In this document: positions 25,926 to 34,573 of the stretch, piece by piece | Layout: every line of letters starts with the position of its first letter | How positions within the stretch are numbered: the first letter of the stretch is position 1 | Source: Flavobacterium ammonificans | GTDB lineage: Bacteria > Bacteroidota > Bacteroidia > Flavobacteriales > Flavobacteriaceae | Assembly (NCBI RefSeq): GCF_020886115.1 | Contig: NZ_AP025185.1 | Coordinates: 1,736,001-1,800,000 of the forward strand | Length of the DNA stretch: 64,000 nucleotides | Direction: 5' to 3' | Notes under the pieces: generated by a model | Told to the model about the DNA's origin: nothing | The model's input: the letters and a program-made list of their open reading frames with translations, nothing else | Databases searched by the model: none | Made by a program: the position numbers and the translations under genes

Positions 25926-27128
25926 TTAAAGGATATGCAATTCTTGCATGCACTTTTTTATCATTTGATACGTTCTTTCTATATCATTATCAAGGCCTAT
26001 TGAAAAGCGAACCAAGCTATTTGTTAAGCCCATAGCTTCTTGCTCGTCTAAAGGAATTTCAGATGAGGTTGAATTTCCAGGAGCAGTAAACAAAGTTTTA
26101 TAAAATCCTAAACTAACGGCTAGATATCCAACATTTCTCTCTTGCATTAATTCCATCAATGCGTTGGCTTTATCAAAACTACCTACATCAATAGTCATCA
26201 TCCCACCATAACCATAATCCGGATGAATCATTGTTCTGTATAATTCATGACTTGGATGGCTTGGTAAACCGGGATATACGGTTTTAATTCCGTCTGCTTC
26301 CAATTTAGCCGATAAGTACATTGCATTGTGACTGTGTTGTTTCATTCGGATGTGTAGCGTTCTTAAGTTCTTTAATATGCTTGCAGAACGTAAACTATCC
26401 ATTGTTGGACCCAATAACATGGTAGCTCCATCATTCACATTTTTTAAACTGTTGATGAATTCAACAGACGAACAAACAACTCCTCCTATCGTATCACTAG
26501 TTCCGTTGATGTATTTAGTTAGTGAATGCAACACAATATCCGCTCCTAGTCGTGCTGGAGCAACAGATAAGGGAGAGAAGGTATTATCAACTACAAGTTT
26601 AAGATTGTGTTTTTTTGCAATTTTTGATAGAGAAGCAATATCGGCTACTTCTAAAAGTGGGTTACTTACTGTTTCGCAATATAAAATTTTGGTATCCGAA
26701 TTGATGGCTGCCTCTACTAAATCTAATTTTGTTATATCTACAAAACTAGTTTTGATTCCCATTCGAGGGGCAAAATTTTTCAAAAAAGCATAGGTTCCTC
26801 CATACACAGTTCTACTGGATACAATATGATCGCCATTACCACAAAGTTGTAATAGAGTAGAAGTAATGGCTCCCATTCCAGAAGCTGTAACACTTGCTGA
26901 CTCGGTACCCTCCATAGCTGCTAGAGCGCTATCTAAATATAAATTACTAGGAGAGGTATGTCTTGAATACAAATAGCAACCTTCTACATTACCTTCAAAT
27001 GTATCAAACATTTTTTTTGCTGAAAGAAAAGTATAGGTTGAGCTGTCCGAAATGGAAGGGTTAACATCTCCATATTCGCCAAAAAATTGTAAGTCTTGAA
27101 TGCAATCTGCAGGATTAAAAGATTCCAT
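25926..27128 (-). CDS. Cys/Met-metabolism PLP-dependent enzyme (methionine gamma-lyase-like)
   Basis: The 400-residue protein has the type I PLP fold of the cystathionine gamma-synthase family: YSRHTSPSNLYLDSALAAMEG, SASVTASGMGAITSTLL, LKLVVDNTFSPLSVAPARLGADIVLHSLTKYINGTSDTIGG (the lysine in SLTKY carries PLP) and LVRFSIGLDN. Family members include methionine gamma-lyase, cystathionine lyases and O-acetylhomoserine sulfhydrylase. The start SFNPADCIQDLQFFGEYGDVNPSIS resembles methionine gamma-lyases I recall from Bacteroidota. A divergent Lrp/AsnC regulator lies 189 bp away, an arrangement also seen for mdeA-mdeR in pseudomonads. Degradation of methionine to 2-oxobutyrate, methanethiol and ammonia is the leading guess. 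Confidence 0.85.
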   Translation of the reverse strand: MESFNPADCIQDLQFFGEYGDVNPSISDSSTYTFLSAKKMFDTFEGNVEGCYLYSRHTSPSNLYLDSALAAMEGTESASVTASGMGAITSTLLQLCGNGDHIVSSRTVYGGTYAFLKNFAPRMGIKTSFVDITKLDLVEAAINSDTKILYCETVSNPLLEVADIASLSKIAKKHNLKLVVDNTFSPLSVAPARLGADIVLHSLTKYINGTSDTIGGVVCSSVEFINSLKNVNDGATMLLGPTMDSLRSASILKNLRTLHIRMKQHSHNAMYLSAKLEADGIKTVYPGLPSHPSHELYRTMIHPDYGYGGMMTIDVGSFDKANALMELMQERNVGYLAVSLGFYKTLFTAPGNSTSSEIPLDEQEAMGLTNSLVRFSIGLDNDIERTYQMIKKCMQELHIL

Positions 27129-27248
27129 AGCAATATAGTTTTAGTTAATTATGTAATCAAAATTCATTATATTTAATTTATTTTTCAATACATTAGTCAA
27201 AATATAGATTTTAAATTGGTAATTAAATTTATTTGTAGATTTTTAATC

Positions 27249-27256
27249 TAAATTTG
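27249..27256 (+). promoter_or_regulatory. Candidate -7 box of the Lrp-type gene
   Basis: TAAATTTG fits TAnnTTTG. It lies 62 bp before the ATG in the divergent intergenic region. A -33 match at proper spacing was not found. Confidence 0.3.
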
Positions 27257-27317
27257 TTTCAAATAATAGCCTTTTTTAGTTCAGTTATTCACCAATCGTC
27301 ATCAAAAAATATAAAGC

Positions 27318-27770
27318 ATGGATGCAATCGATAAAAAGTTATTGATGTTATTACAAAAAGACACTAAAAAGACAACTAAAGAATTGTCGTTGGTTTTGAA
27401 TCTTTCTGTAACAGCAGTATATGAGCGAATAAAAAAACTCGAACGAGAAAAAATAATTCATAAATATGTTGCACTATTAGATCGTAACAAAATAGAAAAG
27501 GCTTTTGTGGTGTTTTGTCATATCAAGCTAATTCAACATACTAAAGATGTTATTCACACTTTTGAGAGTGAAGTGGTACAACTTTCGGAAGTTTCAGAAT
27601 GTTTTCATGTAAGTGGAGATTATGACTATATTTTGAAAGTGAATGTGAAAGACATGGATGAGTATAGGGCTTTTATGGTAACAAAGTTGACGAGTCTCCA
27701 ACATATTGGAAGTACACATAGTTCATTTATGATTGGAGAAGTTAAAAACACCACTGCATTTAGTTTGTAG
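27318..27770 (+). CDS. Lrp/AsnC-family transcriptional regulator
   Basis: The 150-residue protein has an N-terminal helix-turn-helix (DAIDKKLLMLLQKDTKKTTKEL; LNLSVTAVYERIKKLEREKII, residues 2-45) and a C-terminal RAM/AsnC ligand-binding domain (VVFCHIKLIQHT; SEVSECFHVSGDYDYILKVNVKDM). Such proteins form octamers and sense amino acids. It is divergent from a methionine-gamma-lyase-like gene and is probably its regulator, responding to methionine or a related amino acid. The gene downstream (lpdA) is 101 bp away and probably has its own promoter. Confidence 0.93.
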   Translation: MDAIDKKLLMLLQKDTKKTTKELSLVLNLSVTAVYERIKKLEREKIIHKYVALLDRNKIEKAFVVFCHIKLIQHTKDVIHTFESEVVQLSEVSECFHVSGDYDYILKVNVKDMDEYRAFMVTKLTSLQHIGSTHSSFMIGEVKNTTAFSL

Positions 27771-27871
27771 TTGAGCTATAGTAAATTACTAATTTATCTT
27801 AGAATAATTAATTCAAAAAGCCTTACTTTTGTGTCTTAATTGAAGTTAAACTATAAATTATTTATATAAAC

Positions 27872-29275
27872 ATGAGTCAATTTGATGTAATTGTTATAGG
27901 TTCTGGTCCAGGCGGATATGTTTCGGCCATTCGTTGCGCACAATTAGGTTTTAAAACAGCCATTATTGAAAAATATTCTACTTTGGGAGGTACTTGCTTG
28001 AATGTAGGTTGTATCCCTTCAAAAGCATTATTATCTTCTTCACACCATTATTCAGAAATTGCACATTTTGCTGAACACGGAATTGAACTTTCTGGTGAGG
28101 TAAAAGTGAATTTAGAAAAAATGATTGCGCGTAAACAAGCAGTAGTAGATCAAACTTCGGGAGGTATCAACTACTTAATGGACAAAAACAAAGTAACTGT
28201 TTTTAATGGTTTAGGTTCGTTTGTAGACGCTACACATGTGGCAATTGCTAAAGCAGATGGAACTTCAGAAACTATTGAAGGAAAAAATATCATTATTGCT
28301 ACAGGTTCAAAACCATCTTCTTTACCGTTTATCAAAGTTGATAAAGAAAGAATTATCACGTCTACTGAAGCTTTGGCTTTGAAAGAAGTGCCAAAACACT
28401 TAGTTATCATTGGTGGAGGTGTAATCGGAATTGAATTAGGACAAGTATATCTACGTTTAGGAGCGCAAGTTTCTGTAGTGGAATTTATGGACCGCATCAT
28501 TCCAGGAATGGACAGTTCGTTATCTAAAGAATTGACAAAAGTCTTGAAGAAACAAGGAATGAAATTTTATACATCTCACAAAGTACAATCAGTAGAAAGA
28601 ACGGGAGATGTTGTGACTGTAAAAGCAGAAAATGCAAAAGGAGAAATCATCACATTAGAAGGAGATTATTCATTAGTATCTGTAGGTCGTCGCCCTTATA
28701 CCGATGGATTGAATGCTGACAAGGCAGGTGTAAAAATTACAGATAGAGGACAAGTAGAAGTTAATGATCATTTACAAACTTCGGCTTCTAATATTTATGC
28801 TATTGGTGATGTGGTTCGTGGAGCTATGTTGGCTCACAAAGCGGAAGAAGAAGGAACTATGGTTGCCGAAATTATTGCGGGTCAACAACCACATATTAAT
28901 TATAATTTGATTCCTGGCGTGGTATACACTTGGCCGGAAGTGGCGGCTGTTGGGCAAACAGAAGAGCAATTGAAAGCATCTGGAGTAGAATTCAAATCAG
29001 GAAGTTTTCCATTTAAAGCATTAGGTCGTGCTAGAGCAAGTAGCGATTTAGATGGATTTGTAAAAATCCTAGCCGATGCTAAAACAGATGAGGTTCTTGG
29101 TGTTCATATGATTGGAGCTAGAACAGCTGATTTAATTGCAGAAGCGGTTACCGCAATGGAATTCAGAGCTTCTGCTGAAGATATTTCAAGAATGTCACAC
29201 GCACATCCAACATTTGCAGAAGCAATCAAAGAAGCTGCTTTAGCTGCCACTGATAATAGAGCATTACACGTTTAA
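27872..29275 (+). CDS. lpdA: Dihydrolipoyl dehydrogenase
   Basis: The 467-residue protein is a pyridine-nucleotide disulfide oxidoreductase with VIGSGPGGYVSAIRCAQLG (FAD site), GGTCLNVGCIPSKALL (redox cysteines C42 and C47), VIIGGGVIGIELGQVYLRLGA (NAD site), YAIGDVVRGAMLAHKAEEEG and the C-terminal HAHPTFAEAIKEAAL (catalytic His-Glu pair). It reoxidises dihydrolipoyl groups in the pyruvate and 2-oxoglutarate dehydrogenase complexes and the glycine cleavage system. The E1 and E2 genes are not in the window, as is usual for a stand-alone lpd in flavobacteria. A TACTTTTG box at 27824-27831 may be its -7 element. A terminator follows. Confidence 0.96.
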   Translation: MSQFDVIVIGSGPGGYVSAIRCAQLGFKTAIIEKYSTLGGTCLNVGCIPSKALLSSSHHYSEIAHFAEHGIELSGEVKVNLEKMIARKQAVVDQTSGGINYLMDKNKVTVFNGLGSFVDATHVAIAKADGTSETIEGKNIIIATGSKPSSLPFIKVDKERIITSTEALALKEVPKHLVIIGGGVIGIELGQVYLRLGAQVSVVEFMDRIIPGMDSSLSKELTKVLKKQGMKFYTSHKVQSVERTGDVVTVKAENAKGEIITLEGDYSLVSVGRRPYTDGLNADKAGVKITDRGQVEVNDHLQTSASNIYAIGDVVRGAMLAHKAEEEGTMVAEIIAGQQPHINYNLIPGVVYTWPEVAAVGQTEEQLKASGVEFKSGSFPFKALGRARASSDLDGFVKILADAKTDEVLGVHMIGARTADLIAEAVTAMEFRASAEDISRMSHAHPTFAEAIKEAALAATDNRALHV

Positions 29276-29293
29276 GACTGTACTATTTAAATA

Positions 29294-29325
29294 AAAAAAG
29301 CCCGTTCAAATGAACGGGCTTTTTT
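29294..29325. terminator. Bidirectional terminator between lpdA and the DoxX gene
   Basis: The stem AAGCCCGTTCA/TGAACGGGCTT with a two-base AA centre is bordered by A-run and T-run (29294-29308 and 29311-29325), so it can act on both converging transcripts. Confidence 0.92.
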
Positions 29326-29337
29326 ATGGAAGAATAT

Positions 29338-29712
29338 TTAATCTTTAAATAATCCTTTATAGGAATCCCAATGTGCGTATATTAAAAATAAATTGGCACC
29401 CAATACAAAAATAGCAACAGGTACTTCTGATACTTGGGTTACAGTGTGAATTAAAAAGATATTAATTGAAATTGGTAATAAGGCCAATAAAGCTACTTTC
29501 ATAAATTTACCGCTTAACAAACTTAGACCAACAATTAATTCAACGGCTTTTGCTAACGGTAATAGGTATTTTGAAGCCATGATACCGTTCATGAAAGTCA
29601 ATAAGTTTCCTGTAGGCGCTTCTGCTTCAAACAATTCAAAGAAATAGGCTACAGAAGCAAATACCATAAATGCTCCTAGTAAAATTCGAATAATCAATGT
29701 TGCAATTTTCAT
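29338..29712 (-). CDS. DoxX family membrane protein
   Basis: The 124-residue protein has four hydrophobic segments: IATLIIRILLGAFMVFASVAYF, GIMASKYLLPLAKAVELIVGLSLL, MKVALLALLPISINIFLIHTV and PVAIFVLGANLFLIYAHW. Length and pattern fit the DoxX/DoxD-like superfamily, whose members have varied and mostly unknown roles, some tied to thiol or quinone redox chemistry. It is a single gene between convergent lpdA and divergent pabB, so the context gives no extra clue. Confidence 0.8.
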   Translation of the reverse strand: MKIATLIIRILLGAFMVFASVAYFFELFEAEAPTGNLLTFMNGIMASKYLLPLAKAVELIVGLSLLSGKFMKVALLALLPISINIFLIHTVTQVSEVPVAIFVLGANLFLIYAHWDSYKGLFKD

Positions 29713-29842
29713 TATTTTTTGGTTTTAAGGTTAGTATTTCAAAAATACTTATTTTATAAATACAAAATTCTTGTCAAATATATTTATTTCAATGAGCTAT
29801 TATTCAGCTTTATTTTTCCGTTTCTAACAATGAATTTTGTTG

Positions 29843-29850
29843 TATTTTTG
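29843..29850 (+). promoter_or_regulatory. Candidate -7 box of pabB
   Basis: TATTTTTG fits TAnnTTTG and is followed 10 bp later by AAAAGGAAA, a Shine-Dalgarno-like stretch ahead of the TTG start at 29871. No clear -33 box was found. Confidence 0.35.
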
Positions 29851-29870
29851 GCATTCTAAAAGGAAACACA

Positions 29871-31157
29871 TTGCGAACAGAAATTCATAAATCGATTACC
29901 AACCCATTAGCTTTTAAAAAGCAATTATTGGATTGGTCGCAACAATTTAGGGAGGTTGTTTTTATGGATAGTAATGATTATCCACAAGAGTTTTCAAGCT
30001 ATGATGCTATTCTAGCAGTAGATGCTTTTACATTGATTCAGACCGATTATCACAATGCGTTTGAGGATTTACAGCAATACCAGCAAACGACTAAAGATTG
30101 GCTGTTTGGGTATTTATCGTATGATTTAAAGAATGATAGCGAAGATTTACAATCCGATAATTTTGACGGATTGGCGTTTCCCGATTTGTTTTTCTTCCAA
30201 CCTAAGAAATTGTTTTTTTTGAAAGGGAATCAACTCACTATTCAGTATTTGAATTTGTGTGATGATGAGGTGGAAATAGACTATAAGGAAATCACGGAAT
30301 TAGCCACTATTGAGTTCGAAAAGAGTCAAAGTACTGAGGTTAAGGCTCGTTTTTCCAAAAACGAATACATTCAAAAGGCAACTACATTTTTAGAACACAT
30401 TCATCGAGGAGATATCTATGAAGCTAATTTTTGTATGGAATTTTATGCTGAGAATGCTACGATTAATCCATTGGAGAAGTTCAATAAATTGAATGCAATT
30501 TCTCAAACTCCATTTGCCGTTTACTTTAAAAATAATAATCATTTTTTACTTTCTGCTACACCTGAACGGTATTTAAGAAAGGAAGGAGAGACATTAATCT
30601 CGCAACCCATTAAAGGAACTGCAAAACGTTTTTCAGATCCTAAGGAAGATGAACTTGCCAAATTAAATTTGGCTTCTGATCCAAAAGAACGATCTGAAAA
30701 TATAATGATTACCGATTTAGTTCGGAACGATTTATCGCGTACAGCACAAAAAGGAACAGTTGAAGTTAAGGAGTTGTGTGGGATTTATTCATTTCAACAA
30801 GTACATCAAATGATTTCCACAATTACCTCAAAATTAGATACTAAACATTCATTAATTGATGTGTTGAAGTTAACTTTTCCTATGGGAAGTATGACTGGTG
30901 CTCCTAAAATTTCGGCAATGAAGATCATTGAAGAATTGGAGGAAACAAAAAGAGGTTTGTACAGTGGTGCTATTGGTTATTTTAGTCCGAATGGCGATTT
31001 TGATTTCAATGTAGTCATTCGAAGTATTTTGTACAATCAAGAAAAAAAATACCTTTCTTTTTCGGTTGGAAGTGCTATTACGGCACTTTCTGATCCCGAA
31101 AAAGAATACGAGGAATGTTTGTTAAAGGCAAAAGCAATGCACGAAGTGTTGCGTTAA
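29871..31157 (+). CDS. pabB: Aminodeoxychorismate synthase component I (PabB)
   Basis: The 428-residue protein belongs to the chorismate-binding family. The motif QPIKGTAKR near residue 245 has the lysine that separates ADC synthase (PIKGT) from anthranilate synthase (PIAGT). ENIMITDLVRNDLSRTA, GSMTGAPKISAMKIIEELE and GLYSGAIGYFSPNGDFDFNVVIRS complete the active site. It makes 4-amino-4-deoxychorismate for folate synthesis with a glutaminase partner not seen here. The start is TTG at 29871: the next in-frame ATG lies after 31 codons and would lose conserved-looking N-terminal sequence. It begins a run with tilS and dsbD. Confidence 0.92.
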   Translation: MRTEIHKSITNPLAFKKQLLDWSQQFREVVFMDSNDYPQEFSSYDAILAVDAFTLIQTDYHNAFEDLQQYQQTTKDWLFGYLSYDLKNDSEDLQSDNFDGLAFPDLFFFQPKKLFFLKGNQLTIQYLNLCDDEVEIDYKEITELATIEFEKSQSTEVKARFSKNEYIQKATTFLEHIHRGDIYEANFCMEFYAENATINPLEKFNKLNAISQTPFAVYFKNNNHFLLSATPERYLRKEGETLISQPIKGTAKRFSDPKEDELAKLNLASDPKERSENIMITDLVRNDLSRTAQKGTVEVKELCGIYSFQQVHQMISTITSKLDTKHSLIDVLKLTFPMGSMTGAPKISAMKIIEELEETKRGLYSGAIGYFSPNGDFDFNVVIRSILYNQEKKYLSFSVGSAITALSDPEKEYEECLLKAKAMHEVLR

Positions 31158-31183
31158 ATTATATGAATTAATTACATTTGAAT

Positions 31184-32497
31184 ATGTTGGGGCAATTCGA
31201 AAATCATATATCTAATCATTTTTCTTTTTTACAAGGAAAAAAACTCTTGCTAGCTGTTAGTGGGGGATTGGATAGTATGGTTTTAGTGCATCTTTTCCAA
31301 CAATTGAACTATGAAATTGTAGTGTTGCATTGTAACTTTCAATTGCGTGGTTTAGTAAGTTTTGAAGACCAACAGTTTATTCAAGAGTATTCGAATACGA
31401 ATGCTATTCCGTTTGTGTTTACTCAATTTGATACTGAGGCATTTGCTGCTGATTGTAAGGTTTCTATCCAAGTCGCCGCTCGTGAGTTACGCTATAGTTG
31501 GTTTTACGAGCAATTAGCGATTCAAAAAGGAGATTTTATTTTAACTGCTCATCATGCTGATGATAATCTAGAAACTTTTTTGATTAATCTTTCAAGAGGG
31601 ACTGGTTTGGAAGGCTTAACAGGTATACCTGCTCAAAATGAAAAAGTAATCCGACCGTTATTGTCTTTTTCTCGACAACAAATGGAAGAATATGCTTCTG
31701 TGAATAAGTTGAAATGGCGAGAAGATAGTAGTAATGCCTCCGATAAGTATTTGCGAAATAAAATTCGTCATCACTTGGTCCCATTGTTGAAAGAGCTAAA
31801 TCCTAATTTTATGAGTTCTTTCGAAAAAACGCAATCGTTTCTATCTGAAGCACAAGAATTAGTTGACGATGCTGCTATTATGGTGTATCAACAAGTGGCG
31901 CGGGAAGAAGGAGAGGATATTTATTTTGACTTGGTTCGCTTATTGCAATTGCCAAATTACAGTTCGTATTTATACCAATGGCTAAAGGAATTTGGTTTTA
32001 CAGCATGGGATGATATTTATGAATTAGTTACTAGTCAGTCAGGTAAACAAGTGGTAGCACCGTATTTTAGATTGATAAAAGATCGAGATTGTTTGATTTT
32101 AAGTCCGTTACCATCTCAAGATAATCAACAAGAATTCGAAATTGAATCGGTCGAATCCAAAGTTAAATTTCCCTTAAATCTTGTTTTTTCGATTGTTTCG
32201 AAGATAGGAGTCGCTTCTAATTCAACTATATTTGTAGATCAAGACAAATTAGTATTTCCATTGACTTTGCGTCATTGGAATGAGGGAGATGTTTTTCAGC
32301 CTTTTGGTATGGAAGGCAAATCAAAAAAAGTAAGTAAGTTATTCAAAGACGAGAAATTATCGTTGATAGACAAAGAAAAAGTTTGGCTTTTGTGTTCCAA
32401 TAATCAAGTAGTTTGGGTGGTTGGAATCCGACAAGACGAACGTTTTAAAATAGATCCTAATTCAAAAAACCTATTAAAAATTGAATGTATAGAATGA
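31184..32497 (+). CDS. tilS: tRNA(Ile)-lysidine synthase TilS
   Basis: The 437-residue protein has an N-type ATP pyrophosphatase PP-loop, LLLAVSGGLDSMVLVHLF (SGGLDS at about 26-31), the motif FILTAHHADDNLETFLINLSRGTGLEGL, and the C-terminal TilS domain with RHWNEGDVFQPFGMEGKSKKVSKLFKDEKLS. It adds lysine to C34 of the tRNA-Ile CAU anticodon so that AUA is read as Ile. I chose ATG at 31184 (MLGQFENHIS) over an in-frame TTG two codons upstream. The 3' end overlaps the dsbD start by 4 bp (ATGA), so the two are translationally coupled. Confidence 0.95.
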   Translation: MLGQFENHISNHFSFLQGKKLLLAVSGGLDSMVLVHLFQQLNYEIVVLHCNFQLRGLVSFEDQQFIQEYSNTNAIPFVFTQFDTEAFAADCKVSIQVAARELRYSWFYEQLAIQKGDFILTAHHADDNLETFLINLSRGTGLEGLTGIPAQNEKVIRPLLSFSRQQMEEYASVNKLKWREDSSNASDKYLRNKIRHHLVPLLKELNPNFMSSFEKTQSFLSEAQELVDDAAIMVYQQVAREEGEDIYFDLVRLLQLPNYSSYLYQWLKEFGFTAWDDIYELVTSQSGKQVVAPYFRLIKDRDCLILSPLPSQDNQQEFEIESVESKVKFPLNLVFSIVSKIGVASNSTIFVDQDKLVFPLTLRHWNEGDVFQPFGMEGKSKKVSKLFKDEKLSLIDKEKVWLLCSNNQVVWVVGIRQDERFKIDPNSKNLLKIECIE

Positions 32498-34503
32498 AAA
32501 AATTAGTCGTATTAGTATTGATAGTATTGGCTTTCGCCAAAGGAAATGCTCAAATTTTAGATCCTGTTAAATGGACTACACAAATTGATAAAAAAGCGAA
32601 TGGCAATTATCTGCTCACTTTTAATGGAGTGATAGAGAAGGATTGGCATTTGTATTCACAATTTACAGCTGAAGGAGGTTCGTTGCCTTTAGAGATCCTT
32701 TTTAAAAATCAAAAAGGTAATTTTGAATTGATTGGTAAAACCAAAGAGAGCAAAACAAAAACGGCTTACAATGATATATTTGAGGTTAACGAAACTTTTT
32801 TTGAGAAGAAAGCGCAGTTGACACAAGAAATCAAATTGACAAATTCAAAGCTTGCTAAAGTAGAGGTGGCTCTGAATTATCAAGTTTGTAAAGAGGCTTG
32901 TATCAATTTAGAGAAGAGTTTTACATTTATTATTCCATCTCCAGAAGCGGATTTAGTTGCAGCGGAACCAGTTTCGGATACAACAAATACTGCTGTTGAC
33001 ACCGCTGCAGTTGTGAATCAAACCGAGGTCGCTACAACTGTTGAGACAACACCAGCAACGGAACCGACTGAAGAAGAAATGGGGTTATGGTCCATATTTA
33101 TTATTGCTTTCTTTTCGGGATTTGCAGCTTTGTTAACCCCTTGTGTGTTTCCAATGATACCAATGACAGTTAGTTTTTTTACAAAACAAAGCAAGTCTAA
33201 AAGTGCTGGAGTTCGAAATGCGCTTTTTTACGGAATTTCAATTATTGTAATTTATGTGATATTGGGTGTTTTAGTGACTTGGATTTTTGGTGCTGATGCC
33301 TTGAATGCACTTTCGACGAATGTTTGGTTTAACTTATTTTTCTTTGCTTTATTAGTAGTTTTTGCAGTTTCGTTTTTGGGAGCTTTTGAAATTATGTTGC
33401 CTAATTCTTGGGCAAATAAAGTAGATAGTCAAGCGGATAGAGGAGGAGTAATCGGAATTTTGTTTATGGCATTGGCCTTAGCTATTGTTTCTTTTTCTTG
33501 TACTGGTCCAATTGTAGGAACATTATTGGTACAAGCAGCTTCTAAGGGCGGAATAGCACCTATTGTTGGAATGTTTGGATTCTCACTGGCTTTAGCCCTT
33601 CCATTTATGCTTTTCGCGATGTTTCCAGGTTGGTTGAATTCATTGCCAAAATCAGGTGGTTGGTTGAATACTGTAAAAGTGGTATTGGGATTTTTGGAAT
33701 TGGCTTTGGCATTTAAATTTTTATCTAATGCCGATTTAGTTTTGCAATTACATCTATTAGAGAGAGAAGTATTCCTAGCCATATGGATTGCTATTTTTGG
33801 AACTTTGGCGTTGTATTTATTTGGAAAAATCAGCTTGCCTCACGATAGCCCCATGTCACATATTTCGGTGGGAAGATTATCTTTTGGATTAGTTGTACTA
33901 TCCTTTACCATTTATATGATACCTGGATTATGGGGAGCTCCGTTGCAATTAATCAGTGCTTTTCCACCACCAATGGAGTATAGCGAAAGTCCATTAGGAA
34001 TTGGTACTAATTCTGTTTCAAGTACTTCAGGAACAGTTTTGCCGGAAGGAGCGAAATTAGGTCCGCATCAAATTGTAGTTTTTGACGATTATGATACAGG
34101 ATTGGCTTACGCCAAAACAGTAAATAAACCCATCTTATTAGACTTCACGGGGCATGCTTGTGTTAATTGTAGAAAAATGGAAAATACAGTTTGGTCAGAT
34201 GAACGAATACTACCCTTATTGAAAAATGAAGTAGTTCTTATTTCTTTGTATGTAGATGATAAAAGAGAATTACCTAAAAATGAACAAACTGTTTCTACAA
34301 CTTCAGGATCTAGTATAGAAACTATTGGTGATAAATGGACTGACTTTATGATTTCGAAATACAAAACCAATACACAGCCTTTGTATGTTTTAACAGATTT
34401 AGAAGGTACTAGTTTGAATTCTAAACAACCTACTATTAGTTTTGTTGGAATAGAAGAATATGAAGCTTGGTTAAAAATAGGAATCTCGAACTTTAAAAAA
34501 TAA
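32494..34503 (+). CDS. dsbD: Thiol:disulfide interchange protein DsbD
   Basis: The 669-residue protein has a signal peptide (MKKLVVLVLIVLAFAKGNAQ), a periplasmic N-terminal domain with the cysteines of VCKEACINLEKSF, an eight-segment membrane domain with LTPCVFPMIPMTVSFFTKQ near 212 and SFSCTGPIVG near 333 (the two membrane cysteines), and a C-terminal thioredoxin domain with GHACVNCRKME near 552. It moves electrons from cytoplasmic thioredoxin to periplasmic thiol proteins. The domain order matches E. coli DsbD (about 565 residues), with a longer linker. The start used is ATG at 32494, overlapping the tilS stop; an upstream ATG at 32485 would add three residues before the signal peptide. Confidence 0.95.
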   Translation: MKKLVVLVLIVLAFAKGNAQILDPVKWTTQIDKKANGNYLLTFNGVIEKDWHLYSQFTAEGGSLPLEILFKNQKGNFELIGKTKESKTKTAYNDIFEVNETFFEKKAQLTQEIKLTNSKLAKVEVALNYQVCKEACINLEKSFTFIIPSPEADLVAAEPVSDTTNTAVDTAAVVNQTEVATTVETTPATEPTEEEMGLWSIFIIAFFSGFAALLTPCVFPMIPMTVSFFTKQSKSKSAGVRNALFYGISIIVIYVILGVLVTWIFGADALNALSTNVWFNLFFFALLVVFAVSFLGAFEIMLPNSWANKVDSQADRGGVIGILFMALALAIVSFSCTGPIVGTLLVQAASKGGIAPIVGMFGFSLALALPFMLFAMFPGWLNSLPKSGGWLNTVKVVLGFLELALAFKFLSNADLVLQLHLLEREVFLAIWIAIFGTLALYLFGKISLPHDSPMSHISVGRLSFGLVVLSFTIYMIPGLWGAPLQLISAFPPPMEYSESPLGIGTNSVSSTSGTVLPEGAKLGPHQIVVFDDYDTGLAYAKTVNKPILLDFTGHACVNCRKMENTVWSDERILPLLKNEVVLISLYVDDKRELPKNEQTVSTTSGSSIETIGDKWTDFMISKYKTNTQPLYVLTDLEGTSLNSKQPTISFVGIEEYEAWLKIGISNFKK

Positions 34504-34522
34504 ACATTAATTTTCTATCATA

Positions 34523-34553
34523 AAAAAACCGCAACTATTAGTTGCGGTTTTTT
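34523..34553. terminator. Bidirectional terminator between dsbD and the ammonium transporter
   Basis: The arms AAAAAACCGCAACT (34523-34536) and AGTTGCGGTTTTTT (34540-34553) flank a three-base loop. It serves both convergent genes. Confidence 0.92.
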
Positions 34554-34573
34554 ATTTATTAAATGAGAGTAGC

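Noticed and set aside
31178..31183. TTG start two codons upstream for tilS
   Set aside because: ATG at 31184 gives a family-like N-terminus; no ribosome-binding site favours the TTG.
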